Shown: in pieces, positions 1 to 6,642 of the stretch
How the letters are laid out: the number at the start of each line of letters is the position of its first letter
Numbering within the stretch: the stretch's first letter is position 1
Source of the DNA: Methanosarcinaceae archaeon
Lineage (GTDB): Archaea > Halobacteriota > Methanosarcinia > Methanosarcinales > Methanosarcinaceae
NCBI GenBank assembly: GCA_020793555.1
Contig: DQIO01000243.1
Span: forward strand, 1 to 9,307
Direction: 5' to 3'
DNA: 9,307 nucleotides
Position numbers and translations under genes: made by a program
The notes under the pieces: generated by a model
What the model saw: only the letters and a program-made list of their open reading frames with translations
Databases searched by the model: none
What the model was told of the DNA's origin: nothing

Positions 1-12
1 AAATATACGTGA
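1..12 (+). CDS. rps14: 3' end of probable ribosomal protein S14 (uS14), partial
   Basis: Only the last three codons (Lys-Tyr-Thr) and a TGA stop are in the window. In archaeal spc-type operons rps14 directly precedes rps8, and archaeal S14 usually ends in a basic-aromatic tail of the Lys-Lys-Tyr-x kind, which fits. The stop codon sits within the Shine-Dalgarno sequence of the next gene, as at other junctions in this cluster. The assignment rests on gene order and three residues, so it is an inference. Confidence 0.5.
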   Translation, partial: KYT

Positions 13-23
13 GGTGAATGAAT

Positions 24-416
24 ATGGTACTATTAGATCCTCTTGCTGACGCATTGTCAACAATTAAAAACGCAGAGGCTGTAGGTAAGCCATCCTGCAC
101 GGTCAAACCCGCATCAAAACTGATAGGCAATGTCCTGAGTGTCATGAAAGACCGCGGATACGTCGGCGAGTTTGAGTTTGTAGATGACGGTAAGGCAGGA
201 ATGTATGAAGTAGAGCTGGTTGGCAGAATTAACAAGTGTGGAGCTATCAAGCCACGCTATTCTGTAGGTGCTGCGGATTTCGAGAAATGGGAAAAGCAGT
301 TTTTACCGGCAAAGAACTTTGGTGCATTAATTCTTACAACATCCAAAGGTGTTATGTCTCAACAGCAAGCTCGCGAGAATAATATCGGTGGACAGTTGCT
401 TGTATATGTGTACTGA
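24..416 (+). CDS. rps8: 30S ribosomal protein S8 (uS8)
   Basis: Primary 16S rRNA-binding protein of the small-subunit platform, needed early in 30S assembly. The 130-residue product is the normal archaeal length and has the family N-terminus [18 protein letters not shown], the KPAS segment near residue 30, and a C-terminal domain with the TTSKGVMS stretch (about residues 106-113) that contacts rRNA. Two in-frame ATGs exist, at 18 and 24. The second is chosen because the GAGGTGA ribosome-binding site (11-17) abuts the first ATG with no spacer but lies 6 nt from the second, and because archaeal S8 begins at MVLLDP. It lies between probable rps14 and rpl6, with 12 nt to the rpl6 start. In other organisms S8 can bind spc mRNA as a translational repressor; no such site was identified here. 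Confidence 0.97.
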   Translation: MVLLDPLADALSTIKNAEAVGKPSCTVKPASKLIGNVLSVMKDRGYVGEFEFVDDGKAGMYEVELVGRINKCGAIKPRYSVGAADFEKWEKQFLPAKNFGALILTTSKGVMSQQQARENNIGGQLLVYVY

Positions 417-428
417 TGGAGGAATGTT

Positions 429-962
429 ATGGCAAAAGAACTAAAGAAAACAGTTCCAATTCCTGATGGCGTGAATGTCACGTATGAGGGAAATGTCTTT
501 TCTGCATCAGGTGAAAAGGGAAATAACCAGAGATTTGTCTGGTTCCCGGGTATCATTATAAAAGTGACTGATTCAGAAGTGACTGTGGACGCAGTTTCAT
601 CCAGAAAGAAGCAAAAAGCGATGGTCGGAACACTTGCATCCCACATCAATAATATGATGAAGGGTGTTGTAGATGGTTTTGAGTATCGTATGAAAGTGGT
701 TTATTCTCACTTTCCTATGCAGATCAAGGTTGAAGGTAAAAAACTTGTGATCGGTAATTTCCTTGGTGAAAAAAGTCCTCGGGTTGCAAAGATTCTTGGT
801 GAAACCAAAATCAAGACGAGTGCTGACGAGGTAATTGTTACCGGGATCAATAAGGAAGATGTTGGTCAGACAGCAGCAAATATTGAGCAGAAGACCAAGA
901 TTAAAAGATTCGATCCGCGTGTGTTCCAGGATGGAATATATATTGTGGAGAAGATTGTGTAG
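429..962 (+). CDS. rpl6: 50S ribosomal protein L6 (uL6)
   Basis: Large-subunit protein that binds 23S rRNA near the factor-binding and sarcin-ricin region. The 177 residues match the usual archaeal length and form two related alpha/beta domains, about 1-82 and 83-177. Diagnostic stretches are the FLGEKSPR loop (residues 111-118) and the C-terminal [14 protein letters not shown] segment (about 162-175) shared by archaeal L6 and eukaryotic L9. The start is set by a strong GGAGGA site at 418-423, 5 nt before the ATG. The TAG stop at 960-962 is part of the AGGTGAT ribosome-binding site of rpl32e, which suggests coupled translation. Confidence 0.97.
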   Translation: MAKELKKTVPIPDGVNVTYEGNVFSASGEKGNNQRFVWFPGIIIKVTDSEVTVDAVSSRKKQKAMVGTLASHINNMMKGVVDGFEYRMKVVYSHFPMQIKVEGKKLVIGNFLGEKSPRVAKILGETKIKTSADEVIVTGINKEDVGQTAANIEQKTKIKRFDPRVFQDGIYIVEKIV

Positions 963-971
963 GTGATGTTA

Positions 972-1628
972 ATGGAAGATACTATTAAGGAATTTACTAA
1001 CATCAAAGGTTTGGGCGAAGCAAAAGCCAAAGCACTTGCAGATGCTGGATTCAAGTCTGTTGATGAACTGGCAAATGCATCGATCGAAGACCTGACATCT
1101 ATTGAGGGTGTTGGCGAGGCACTTGCCAATAAGATCAAGGCAGGGGCTTTGGAGCTTTCATCTGAAACAGTAGAAATGTCTGAGGAGTCAACTGAAGAAC
1201 CAAAAGCAACAAAGACTGTTGAAGTCGGCGAACTTGCAATGGATGAGGAATCCAGGCGTTTGTTCAAGCTAAGAAAGGTTCTCAAAGGCAAGAAACCTCA
1301 TTTCAATAGAACTGATTCACACAAGTATAAGAGGCTTGATTCAAACTGGAGACGTCCAAGAGGTTTGCAGGGCAAACAGCGTAAGCATATTAAAGCAAAG
1401 GGCGCGCTTGCACAAGTCGGCTATGGCAGTCCTGTTGCAGTAAAAGGACTTCATCCATCAGGATATGCTGATGTTCTTGTGAGAAATGTGGGTGATATTG
1501 ATGCAATTGATGCAACAATTGAAGCTATCAGAATCGCGAGAACTGTTGGTGCAAAGAAAAAAGCTGTAATCGAAGAGAAGGCAGCAGAACTTGGCATTAA
1601 AGTGCTAAATCCAACAAGAGGTGAGTAA
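972..1628 (+). CDS. rpl32e: 50S ribosomal protein L32e (eL32) with N-terminal helix-hairpin-helix extension
   Basis: Large-subunit protein of the archaeal/eukaryotic type. The 218-residue product has two parts. Residues about 8-58 hold a tandem helix-hairpin-helix unit, with hairpins [12 protein letters not shown] (11-22) and [12 protein letters not shown] (44-55). An acidic, Ser/Thr-rich linker (about 62-95) leads to the eL32 domain (about 98-218), which includes [16 protein letters not shown] and [15 protein letters not shown]. Core eL32 is about 130 residues, so this is an extended form; similar extensions are known in haloarchaea and some methanogens. In-frame GTG (963), ATG (966) and ATG (972) are possible starts. 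Position 972 is preferred because AGGTGA at 961-966 is the ribosome-binding site and leaves a 5-nt spacer. The extra domain may give additional nucleic-acid contacts; this is inference. Confidence 0.95.
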   Translation: MEDTIKEFTNIKGLGEAKAKALADAGFKSVDELANASIEDLTSIEGVGEALANKIKAGALELSSETVEMSEESTEEPKATKTVEVGELAMDEESRRLFKLRKVLKGKKPHFNRTDSHKYKRLDSNWRRPRGLQGKQRKHIKAKGALAQVGYGSPVAVKGLHPSGYADVLVRNVGDIDAIDATIEAIRIARTVGAKKKAVIEEKAAELGIKVLNPTRGE

Positions 1629-1629
1629 T

Positions 1630-2088
1630 ATGACTGATCTGTCAAATCAGAAACGTATTGCTTCAAAGGTTTTAGGCTGTGGTGTCCATAGGGTGTGGCT
1701 TGATCCCGATGCTTCTGAAGAGATTGCGGTCGCGATCACAAGAGAAGATATCCGCGGACTTGTTACAACTGGACTTGTGAAAGCAGAGCCTGTGAAAGGT
1801 GTAAGCAGAGGGCGTGCAAGAGCACGTGATGCTAAACGCAAATATGGCCACCGTAAAGGACATGGTTCTCGTAAAGGTACAAAAGGTGCACGAAATCCAA
1901 GTAAGGAGCAGTGGATGAAGAAGATCCGGGCTCTTCGAAGAAGGCTTAAGGAGTTGCGTGCGGACGGTTCACTTGATAAATCGACATATTGTAAGATCTA
2001 CCGCAAAGCAAAGGGTGGAGAGTACCGATCGATTGCGCATCTTAATGCACATTTGAAGTCTGATAAACTTATTAAAAGTGAGGAATAG
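1630..2088 (+). CDS. rpl19e: 50S ribosomal protein L19e (eL19)
   Basis: Archaeal/eukaryotic-specific large-subunit protein that lies along 23S rRNA and takes part in an intersubunit bridge. The 152-residue product shows the family N-terminus ([15 protein letters not shown], residues 4-18), a WLDPD motif (23-27), a very basic middle with [19 protein letters not shown] (59-77), and a long Arg/Lys-rich C-terminal helical part. An in-frame GTG at 1621 would add three residues, but it overlaps the GAGGTGA ribosome-binding site at 1618-1624. That site is correctly spaced for the ATG at 1630, so 1630 is taken. Only one base separates the rpl32e stop from this start, and the ribosome-binding site lies inside the rpl32e coding end. 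Confidence 0.96.
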   Translation: MTDLSNQKRIASKVLGCGVHRVWLDPDASEEIAVAITREDIRGLVTTGLVKAEPVKGVSRGRARARDAKRKYGHRKGHGSRKGTKGARNPSKEQWMKKIRALRRRLKELRADGSLDKSTYCKIYRKAKGGEYRSIAHLNAHLKSDKLIKSEE

Positions 2089-2145
2089 GTTTATGGGAAC
2101 TTATAAATTATTTGTTGAAGAAAAACTAAGCTGGAGGATTTAATT
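2089..2145 (+). promoter_or_regulatory. rpl19e-rpl18 gap with TATA-like element and 16-codon mini-ORF
   Basis: This 57-bp gap is the only sizeable break inside the ribosomal gene run. It contains a TATA-like TTATAAATTA at 2101-2110, which could be an archaeal box A for an internal promoter; a start about 25 nt downstream would fall just before the rpl18 GGAGG site (2133-2137). It also holds a short ORF, 2093-2143, coding for [16 protein letters not shown]. Its TAA stop lies between the rpl18 ribosome-binding site and ATG, and an AGGT is 2 nt before its own ATG. Either reading is tentative. Confidence 0.3.
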
Positions 2146-2667
2146 ATGGCAACAGGACCCCGATATAAAGTCGCATTCAGGCGACGAAGGGAAGGCCGCA
2201 CTAATTATCATCAGCGACTTAAACTGCTTCTGTCAAAGGAAGACCGTGTCGTTGTTAGAAAGAGTGCAAAACACATGCAGGTCCAGTTAGTAGCGCCAAA
2301 ACCCGAAGGCGATATTACACTTTCATCTGCGATCTCGACCGAGCTCAAAAAGTATGGATATGAAGGTTCCACAGGGAACACTACATCTGCATATCTTACC
2401 GGATTGTTGTTCGGCTTGAAGACGCTTAAGAATGGCTATGAAAGTGGTGTACTGGACATTGGACTATCGGCATCATCGTCCGGATCCCGCATTTATGCGG
2501 TGTTGAAGGGAATTGTTGATGCAGGAATGGATGTTCCCCACGATTCTTCTGTGTTCCCATCTGATGAACGTATCAGGGGAGAGCATGTTGCAGAGTATGT
2601 GGAAGGATCAAATCTGCCTGAGCAGTTTGAAGCTGTTAAGGAAAAAATCCTTTCCGAATTTAATTAG
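2146..2667 (+). CDS. rpl18: 50S ribosomal protein L18 (uL18)
   Basis: 5S rRNA-binding protein of the central protuberance, comparable to eukaryotic L5. The 173 residues match the archaeal family. The N-terminus is highly basic ([21 protein letters not shown], residues 4-23) and is typical of the 5S rRNA-binding tail. It is followed by the uL18 fold with [10 protein letters not shown] (85-94), and an archaeal C-terminal extension with the segment [21 protein letters not shown] (130-150). The ATG has a strong GGAGG at 2133-2137 with an 8-nt spacer. The TAG stop overlaps the AGGTGAT ribosome-binding site of rps5. Confidence 0.96.
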   Translation: MATGPRYKVAFRRRREGRTNYHQRLKLLLSKEDRVVVRKSAKHMQVQLVAPKPEGDITLSSAISTELKKYGYEGSTGNTTSAYLTGLLFGLKTLKNGYESGVLDIGLSASSSGSRIYAVLKGIVDAGMDVPHDSSVFPSDERIRGEHVAEYVEGSNLPEQFEAVKEKILSEFN

Positions 2668-2675
2668 GTGATTAT

Positions 2676-3311
2676 ATGGCATATGAATATAATGAGGAAT
2701 GGATCCCAAAGACAAGTCTTGGAAAACTTGTGTCTGAAGGGCAGATCACTTCAATGGCTGAAGCTATTGATTCCGGTCTTCCGGTCAGGGAAGCACAGAT
2801 CGTAGATATGTTGTTACCGGAACTGGAAGATGAGGTTCTCGATATCAACATGGTTCAGAGAATGACTGACTCCGGTCGTCGTGTTAAGTTTAGGGCAACT
2901 GTCATTGTCGGTAACGGCGATGGTTTTGTAGGACTTGGTCAGGCAAAGGATGTACAGGTCGGACCTGCTATCAGGAAAGCTATTGATAATGCAAAGATCA
3001 ACGTTATTCGTGTAAAGCGCGGATGCGGTTCATGGGAATGTGGTTGCGGACTTGCGCACACAGTTCCTTATGAGGTACGCGGTAAGGCAGGCAGTGTTAC
3101 TGTTGAGCTGAAATCTGCACCTCGTGGACTTGGACTTGCAGCAGGAGATACAGCACGAAAGGTGCTTGAAAAAGCAGGCATTAAGGATGTGTGGACCAGA
3201 ACTGAGGGTACAACAAGAACTACTCTGAATTTTGCAAAAGCGACATTCAACGCACTAATGAGCATCGATACTGTCAGGCTTCCTGTTGATTACAAGGAAG
3301 TGGAGGCATAA
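2676..3311 (+). CDS. rps5: 30S ribosomal protein S5 (uS5)
   Basis: Small-subunit protein near the decoding region and mRNA entry, involved in translational fidelity. The 211-residue product fits archaeal S5 (eukaryotic S2). It has an archaeal N-terminal extension with [13 protein letters not shown] (7-19), a double-stranded-RNA-binding-like S5 domain (about 50-115) containing [13 protein letters not shown] (79-91), and a C-terminal domain with [20 protein letters not shown] (150-169). The [11 protein letters not shown] stretch (115-125) has three cysteines (117, 122, 124) and resembles a conserved archaeal S5 segment. The ATG follows AGGTGAT (2666-2672), which includes the end of the rpl18 stop. 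The rps5 end carries the GGAGG site for rpl30. Confidence 0.97.
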   Translation: MAYEYNEEWIPKTSLGKLVSEGQITSMAEAIDSGLPVREAQIVDMLLPELEDEVLDINMVQRMTDSGRRVKFRATVIVGNGDGFVGLGQAKDVQVGPAIRKAIDNAKINVIRVKRGCGSWECGCGLAHTVPYEVRGKAGSVTVELKSAPRGLGLAAGDTARKVLEKAGIKDVWTRTEGTTRTTLNFAKATFNALMSIDTVRLPVDYKEVEA

Positions 3312-3312
3312 G

Positions 3313-3774
3313 ATGTATGCAGTGATCAGAATGCGCGGTCCGGTAAATGTACGTGGCTCAATCGAGGATACTTTGAAAATGCTCCGTCTGCACAAGATCA
3401 ACCATTGCGTGATATTGGGCGATAATCCACACAATAAAGGTATGATCCTGAAGGTGAAGGATTACGTTGCGTATGGTACTATTGATACAGATACTCTTTC
3501 ACAAATGCTCAAGAACCGTGGTATGCTTGAAGGTGGTGCACGTCTTGCAGATTCATACATTACTGAAAACACCGATTTTGGTTCAATTGATGCATTTGCA
3601 GAGGCAGTATCTGAGGGTAATGCGGCACTCAAGGATGTTCCAAAACTCAAACCTGTTCTCAGACTTCACCCTCCAAGAAAGGGACATTCCGGTATGAAGA
3701 GAACTACACAGCAGGGTGGCGTATTGGGTAACCACGGTGACGAGATTAAAGTACTTTTGAACAAGATGAGGTAG
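3313..3774 (+). CDS. rpl30: 50S ribosomal protein L30 (uL30)
   Basis: Large-subunit protein, the counterpart of eukaryotic L7. At 153 residues it is the long archaeal form, not the roughly 60-residue bacterial one. Residues 1-60 carry the compact uL30 fold with [20 protein letters not shown] (2-21), and the archaeal C-terminal extension ends in the basic [19 protein letters not shown] segment (about 118-136). The ATG at 3313 is chosen from the GGAGG at 3302-3306 with a 6-nt spacer and from the conserved MYAVIRMRG start; a TTG at 3286 in the same frame would lie inside rps5 and lacks support. One base separates it from the rps5 stop, so translation is probably coupled. Confidence 0.96.
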   Translation: MYAVIRMRGPVNVRGSIEDTLKMLRLHKINHCVILGDNPHNKGMILKVKDYVAYGTIDTDTLSQMLKNRGMLEGGARLADSYITENTDFGSIDAFAEAVSEGNAALKDVPKLKPVLRLHPPRKGHSGMKRTTQQGGVLGNHGDEIKVLLNKMR

Positions 3775-3783
3775 GTGTTATTT

Positions 3784-4218
3784 ATGAGCAAGACCAAAAC
3801 CAAAAAGTTTAGAGGATCACGTACCTGTGGCGGCGGTACTACAAAGAACCGACGTGGTGCAGGAAATCGTGGCGGTCGTGGCAGAGCAGGTGGATGTAAA
3901 CACCACAATGTTAGGGCTATGCAGCTTGGATATGCCTATGGTAAACATGGGTTCAAGCGCCCTCTTAAAATGATTCACGATGCTTCAGTTGTGAACGTCG
4001 GTGAACTCGATGAACTTGCAGATCAACTCGTAGATGAGGGATTTGCAAAGCTGGAGGGTGGCGTATATAGCATGAACCTTGAGGATCTGGGTATCGAGAA
4101 GGTGCTCGGAACCGGACGGGTTACAAAGAACCTTGCTATTACAGCCAGTGAATTTTCCGCATCTGCACGCAATAAGATCGAAAGTGCCGGCGGATCATGT
4201 GTTGAAATAAAAGAGTAG
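3784..4218 (+). CDS. rpl15: 50S ribosomal protein L15 (uL15)
   Basis: Late-assembling large-subunit protein with a long unstructured N-terminus that threads into 23S rRNA. The 144-residue product begins with the typical Gly/Arg/Lys-rich tail (residues 1-40, including [20 protein letters not shown]) and continues with a globular part ending in an alpha/beta unit with [13 protein letters not shown] (about 108-120). This is the archaeal L15/L27a type. The ATG at 3784 is preferred over the in-frame GTG at 3775, which is part of the TAGGTG ribosome-binding site formed with the rpl30 stop codon. It is the last ribosomal gene before an oligo-T tract and a 235-bp gap, so it probably ends this transcription unit. 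Confidence 0.96.
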   Translation: MSKTKTKKFRGSRTCGGGTTKNRRGAGNRGGRGRAGGCKHHNVRAMQLGYAYGKHGFKRPLKMIHDASVVNVGELDELADQLVDEGFAKLEGGVYSMNLEDLGIEKVLGTGRVTKNLAITASEFSASARNKIESAGGSCVEIKE

Positions 4219-4238
4219 TGTCACGAAACTGGCATTAC

Positions 4239-4246
4239 TTTTTTTT
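4239..4246 (+). terminator. Oligo-T transcription terminator after rpl15
   Basis: A run of eight T residues begins 20 nt after the rpl15 stop, preceded by ordinary mixed sequence and with no strong hairpin. Archaeal RNA polymerase ends transcription at oligo-T tracts of this kind. Its place between the ribosomal run and the secY group supports a terminator, possibly partial. Confidence 0.5.
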
Positions 4247-4257
4247 ATAGTATATAT

Positions 4258-4267
4258 TTTATAAATA
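4258..4267 (+). promoter_or_regulatory. Candidate TATA box (box A) for the secY group
   Basis: The sequence TTTATAAATA closely resembles the archaeal box A consensus. It lies just downstream of the oligo-T tract in a very AT-rich stretch. A start site about 25 nt further (near 4288-4292) would give a leader of about 160 nt, which would contain the inverted repeat at 4374-4420. Other TATA-like sequences at 4323-4332 and 4393-4400 compete, so the choice is uncertain. Confidence 0.4.
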
Positions 4268-4373
4268 TATAATACGAGTTAATTCAACCGGAGGGAGAAT
4301 TTTCTCGTTTATACTGCATTATTATATATATTATCATAAATATTATCTAAATATCATCATATCAAAAAGTGAG

Positions 4374-4420
4374 ATGAGAAAAATTCGGAACTGATATATT
4401 AGTTGGTTCGAATTACTCAT
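4374..4420. repeat. Long imperfect inverted repeat upstream of secY
   Basis: The arms ATGAG (4374-4378) and CTCAT (4416-4420) are perfect complements. Inside them, AATTCG (4382-4387) and CGAATT (4409-4414) also match perfectly, followed after a one-base bulge by AACT (4389-4392) against GGTT (4405-4408). About 15 pairs form in total around a 12-nt loop that contains GATATATTA. It ends 33 nt before the secY ATG. It could fold as an RNA hairpin in the secY leader, or be a palindromic operator around a TATA-like sequence. Function is inferred. Confidence 0.45.
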
Positions 4421-4453
4421 TTGTTGATATTTTTCATATAAAAGGGTGAGTTA

Positions 4454-5929
4454 ATGAGTTTGAGGGACAGTTTAGAGCCGATATTTAATCGGTTACCTGC
4501 AGTTGCGGGTCCGGAAGGGCATGTACACTTTAAAAGTAAGTTATGGTGGACTCTTGGGATACTTATATTATATTTTACTCTTGCAAATATACCATTATTT
4601 GGTCTTTCCAAGGATTCAATAGATCTTTTTGAGTCGTATAGGGCGTTCTTTGCCGGAGCATCAGGTTCAATGATGTTGCTTGGTATAGGTCCTATCGTCA
4701 CGGCATCGATTGTTTTGCAACTGCTTGTCGGTGCAGATGTTATCAAACTCAACATGTCAGATCCGGCTGATCAGGCATTTTTCCAGGGTGCCCAGAAGTT
4801 CATGGTATTTGTGATGATCGTACTTGAGACCTTGCCACAGATAATGGGCGGCTATATAATGCCCGATGCAGGTGTTGCATCAGCACTTGGTGTTGGCCTT
4901 GGTGTTGTTACGTTTATCATTTTCCTTCAGATATGCATTGGTGGTGTACTTATCCTTTTCATGGATGAGATCATCTCCAAATGGGGTATCGGTTCAGGTG
5001 TTGGACTGTTCATTGTTGCAGGTGTATCCCAGCAGATAATTACCGGTATATTCAACTGGAAATCGGATTCAGCAGGGTTGCCAATAGGACTTATTCCCAA
5101 ATGGTTATACATTGTTCAGAACGTTGGTGCAGATTACCTGTTTACCGGCGATGGACTGATGTTCATGCTTATCAGTGGTGGATTATTGGCACTTGTGAGT
5201 ACAGTTGCGATATTTCTTATGGTTGTATTTGTTGAAAGTACAAGGATCGAGATCCCACTGGCACACAGTGCTGTCAGGGGTGCAAGAGGACGTTTTCCTG
5301 TGAAGTTGATCTATGCATCAGTTCTTCCAATGATCCTTGTCAGGGCATTGCAGGCAAACATTCAGATGATTGGTATGCTTTTGTATGGGCGTGGTATCAC
5401 ATTCCTTGGTGAGTATAGCGGTTCAAGTCCAATTAATGGACTAATGTATTATATTGCTCCGATCAACAGTCCTTATGATTGGATCCCATCGCTTGTAAGG
5501 GAAACATTTACAGGTTATGGTGCACCTGTTCCGGCGACATGGCAGATCGGGTTGCACGTTTTCGCTGATGCATTCATGCTAATTGTTGGTGGTATAATTT
5601 TTGCACTGTTCTGGATCGAAACTACCGGAATGGGTGCTAAACCAACTGCACAGAAAATATTCAATTCAGGCATGCAAATCCCGGGATTCAGGCGAAACAT
5701 TGGAAGTATAGAGAAAGTAATGATAAGATACATTCCGAAAGTTACTATAATCGGTGGTGCTTTCATCGGAGCTTTAACACTTGTGGCAAGTCTTCTTGGT
5801 ACAATTGGTGGAGCCGGTGGTACCGGATTACTACTTACGGTGAGTATTGTGTATCGCCTGTATGAGGATATTGCATCTGAACAGATGATGGAAATGCATC
5901 CAATGATGCGTTCGTTCTTTGGTAATTGA
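4454..5929 (+). CDS. secY: Preprotein translocase subunit SecY (Sec61 alpha homologue)
   Basis: Central channel of the SecYE-beta complex, which moves unfolded proteins across the cytoplasmic membrane or releases helices into it. The 491-residue product has ten predicted membrane helices, roughly at 30-48, 75-93, 114-134, 145-169, 180-200, 235-260, 283-300, 365-387, 429-450 and 455-470. The segment after helix 1 (about 60-75, with FFAGASGSMMLLGIGP) corresponds to the plug and helix 2. The cytosolic loop with ESTRIEIPLAHSAVRGARGR (261-280) and the loop with AKPTAQKIFNSGMQIPGFRRN (395-415) match the ribosome-docking loops. Length and the bulky loop at about 312-360 are as in archaeal SecY. An AGGGTGAG ribosome-binding site at 4443-4450 precedes the ATG. 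A separate promoter from the ribosomal genes is likely, and adk follows after 22 bp. Confidence 0.98.
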   Translation: MSLRDSLEPIFNRLPAVAGPEGHVHFKSKLWWTLGILILYFTLANIPLFGLSKDSIDLFESYRAFFAGASGSMMLLGIGPIVTASIVLQLLVGADVIKLNMSDPADQAFFQGAQKFMVFVMIVLETLPQIMGGYIMPDAGVASALGVGLGVVTFIIFLQICIGGVLILFMDEIISKWGIGSGVGLFIVAGVSQQIITGIFNWKSDSAGLPIGLIPKWLYIVQNVGADYLFTGDGLMFMLISGGLLALVSTVAIFLMVVFVESTRIEIPLAHSAVRGARGRFPVKLIYASVLPMILVRALQANIQMIGMLLYGRGITFLGEYSGSSPINGLMYYIAPINSPYDWIPSLVRETFTGYGAPVPATWQIGLHVFADAFMLIVGGIIFALFWIETTGMGAKPTAQKIFNSGMQIPGFRRNIGSIEKVMIRYIPKVTIIGGAFIGALTLVASLLGTIGGAGGTGLLLTVSIVYRLYEDIASEQMMEMHPMMRSFFGN

Positions 5930-5951
5930 TCAAAAGGGTAAGGGATTTGTT

Positions 5952-6590
5952 ATGAATATTGTATTATTTGGACCGCCCGGTGCCGGAAAAGGCACCCAGG
6001 CAAAGAAATTGTCTGAACATTACAACATTCCGCATATATCCACCGGTGATATATTGCGGGCAAATGTTCGTGATGGTACTGAGCTTGGTCTTGAAGCTAA
6101 AGGGTATATGGACAAGGGAAAACTTGTTCCGGATGAGGTACTGATTGGTATCATTAAAAATCGTATGGCAGAGCCTGACTGTGAGTCAGGCTACCTGCTG
6201 GATGGTTATCCAAGGACAATTCCACAGGCAGATGCATTGACTGGAATTCTTGAAGAACTTGGAAAACCGCTTGATGTGGTGCTGAATATCGATGTTCCAA
6301 ATGATGATTTAGTGACTAGGCTTAGTGGTAGGCGTATGTGTACATGCGGTGTCAGCTATCACATAGATTTTAATCTACCAAAACAGGAAGGTATTTGCGA
6401 TGCTTGTGGTGGAAAGTTGTACCAGCGTGATGATGATAAGAAAAAAGCAATTATGCAGAGACTTGAGGTCTACAGCAAGCAGACTCAACCTCTTATTGAT
6501 TATTATGCGAATACAGGTATCATGGTGAACATTGACGGTATCGGCGACATTGATGATATTTTTGCAGATATCTGCAAAGCACTTGAATAA
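5952..6590 (+). CDS. adk: Adenylate kinase, bacterial-type with zinc-binding LID
   Basis: Catalyses ATP + AMP to 2 ADP in the cytoplasm. The 212-residue product has the P-loop GPPGAGKGT (7-15), the AMP-binding segment with STGDILRANVR (30-40), the DGYPRT motif (84-89), and a long LID domain (about 122-160) followed by QRLEVYSKQTQPLIDYY (169-185). Four LID cysteines (130, 132, 149, 152) suggest a structural zinc site. This is the bacterial/mitochondrial Adk family and not the short archaeal AdkA. Such enzymes occur in Methanosarcinales and haloarchaea, next to secY as in bacteria. The first cysteine pair is C-T-C-G rather than the usual C-x-x-C-G. The ATG at 5952 follows AGGGAT (5941-5946); the upstream in-frame TTG would overlap secY and extend before the conserved N-terminus. 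Confidence 0.97.
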   Translation: MNIVLFGPPGAGKGTQAKKLSEHYNIPHISTGDILRANVRDGTELGLEAKGYMDKGKLVPDEVLIGIIKNRMAEPDCESGYLLDGYPRTIPQADALTGILEELGKPLDVVLNIDVPNDDLVTRLSGRRMCTCGVSYHIDFNLPKQEGICDACGGKLYQRDDDKKKAIMQRLEVYSKQTQPLIDYYANTGIMVNIDGIGDIDDIFADICKALE

Positions 6591-6642
6591 TTTTAAAAGT
6601 TTAAAAATTTACAAGCATTGGATAACACAATTGGTGAAGATC
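6591..6642 (+). promoter_or_regulatory. AT-rich adk-DUF106 gap with possible weak TATA element
   Basis: This 52-bp gap starts with the palindrome TTTTAAAA and continues with TTTAAAAATTTA (6600-6611), which is TATA-like. It ends with the GGTGA ribosome-binding site (6633-6637) of the next gene. It could hold a weak internal promoter or simply be an AT-rich spacer; the sequence alone cannot decide. Confidence 0.2.

Noticed and set aside
866..1291. 141-codon minus-strand frame opposite rpl6 and rpl32e
   Set aside because: Ser/Ala/Ile-rich antisense of highly conserved ribosomal genes, with no family resemblance; an overlap artefact.
4434..4445. TATA-like CATATAAAAGGG right before secY as its promoter
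   Set aside because: It is less than 20 nt from the ATG, so transcription would start inside the coding region and lose the AGGGTGAG ribosome-binding site.
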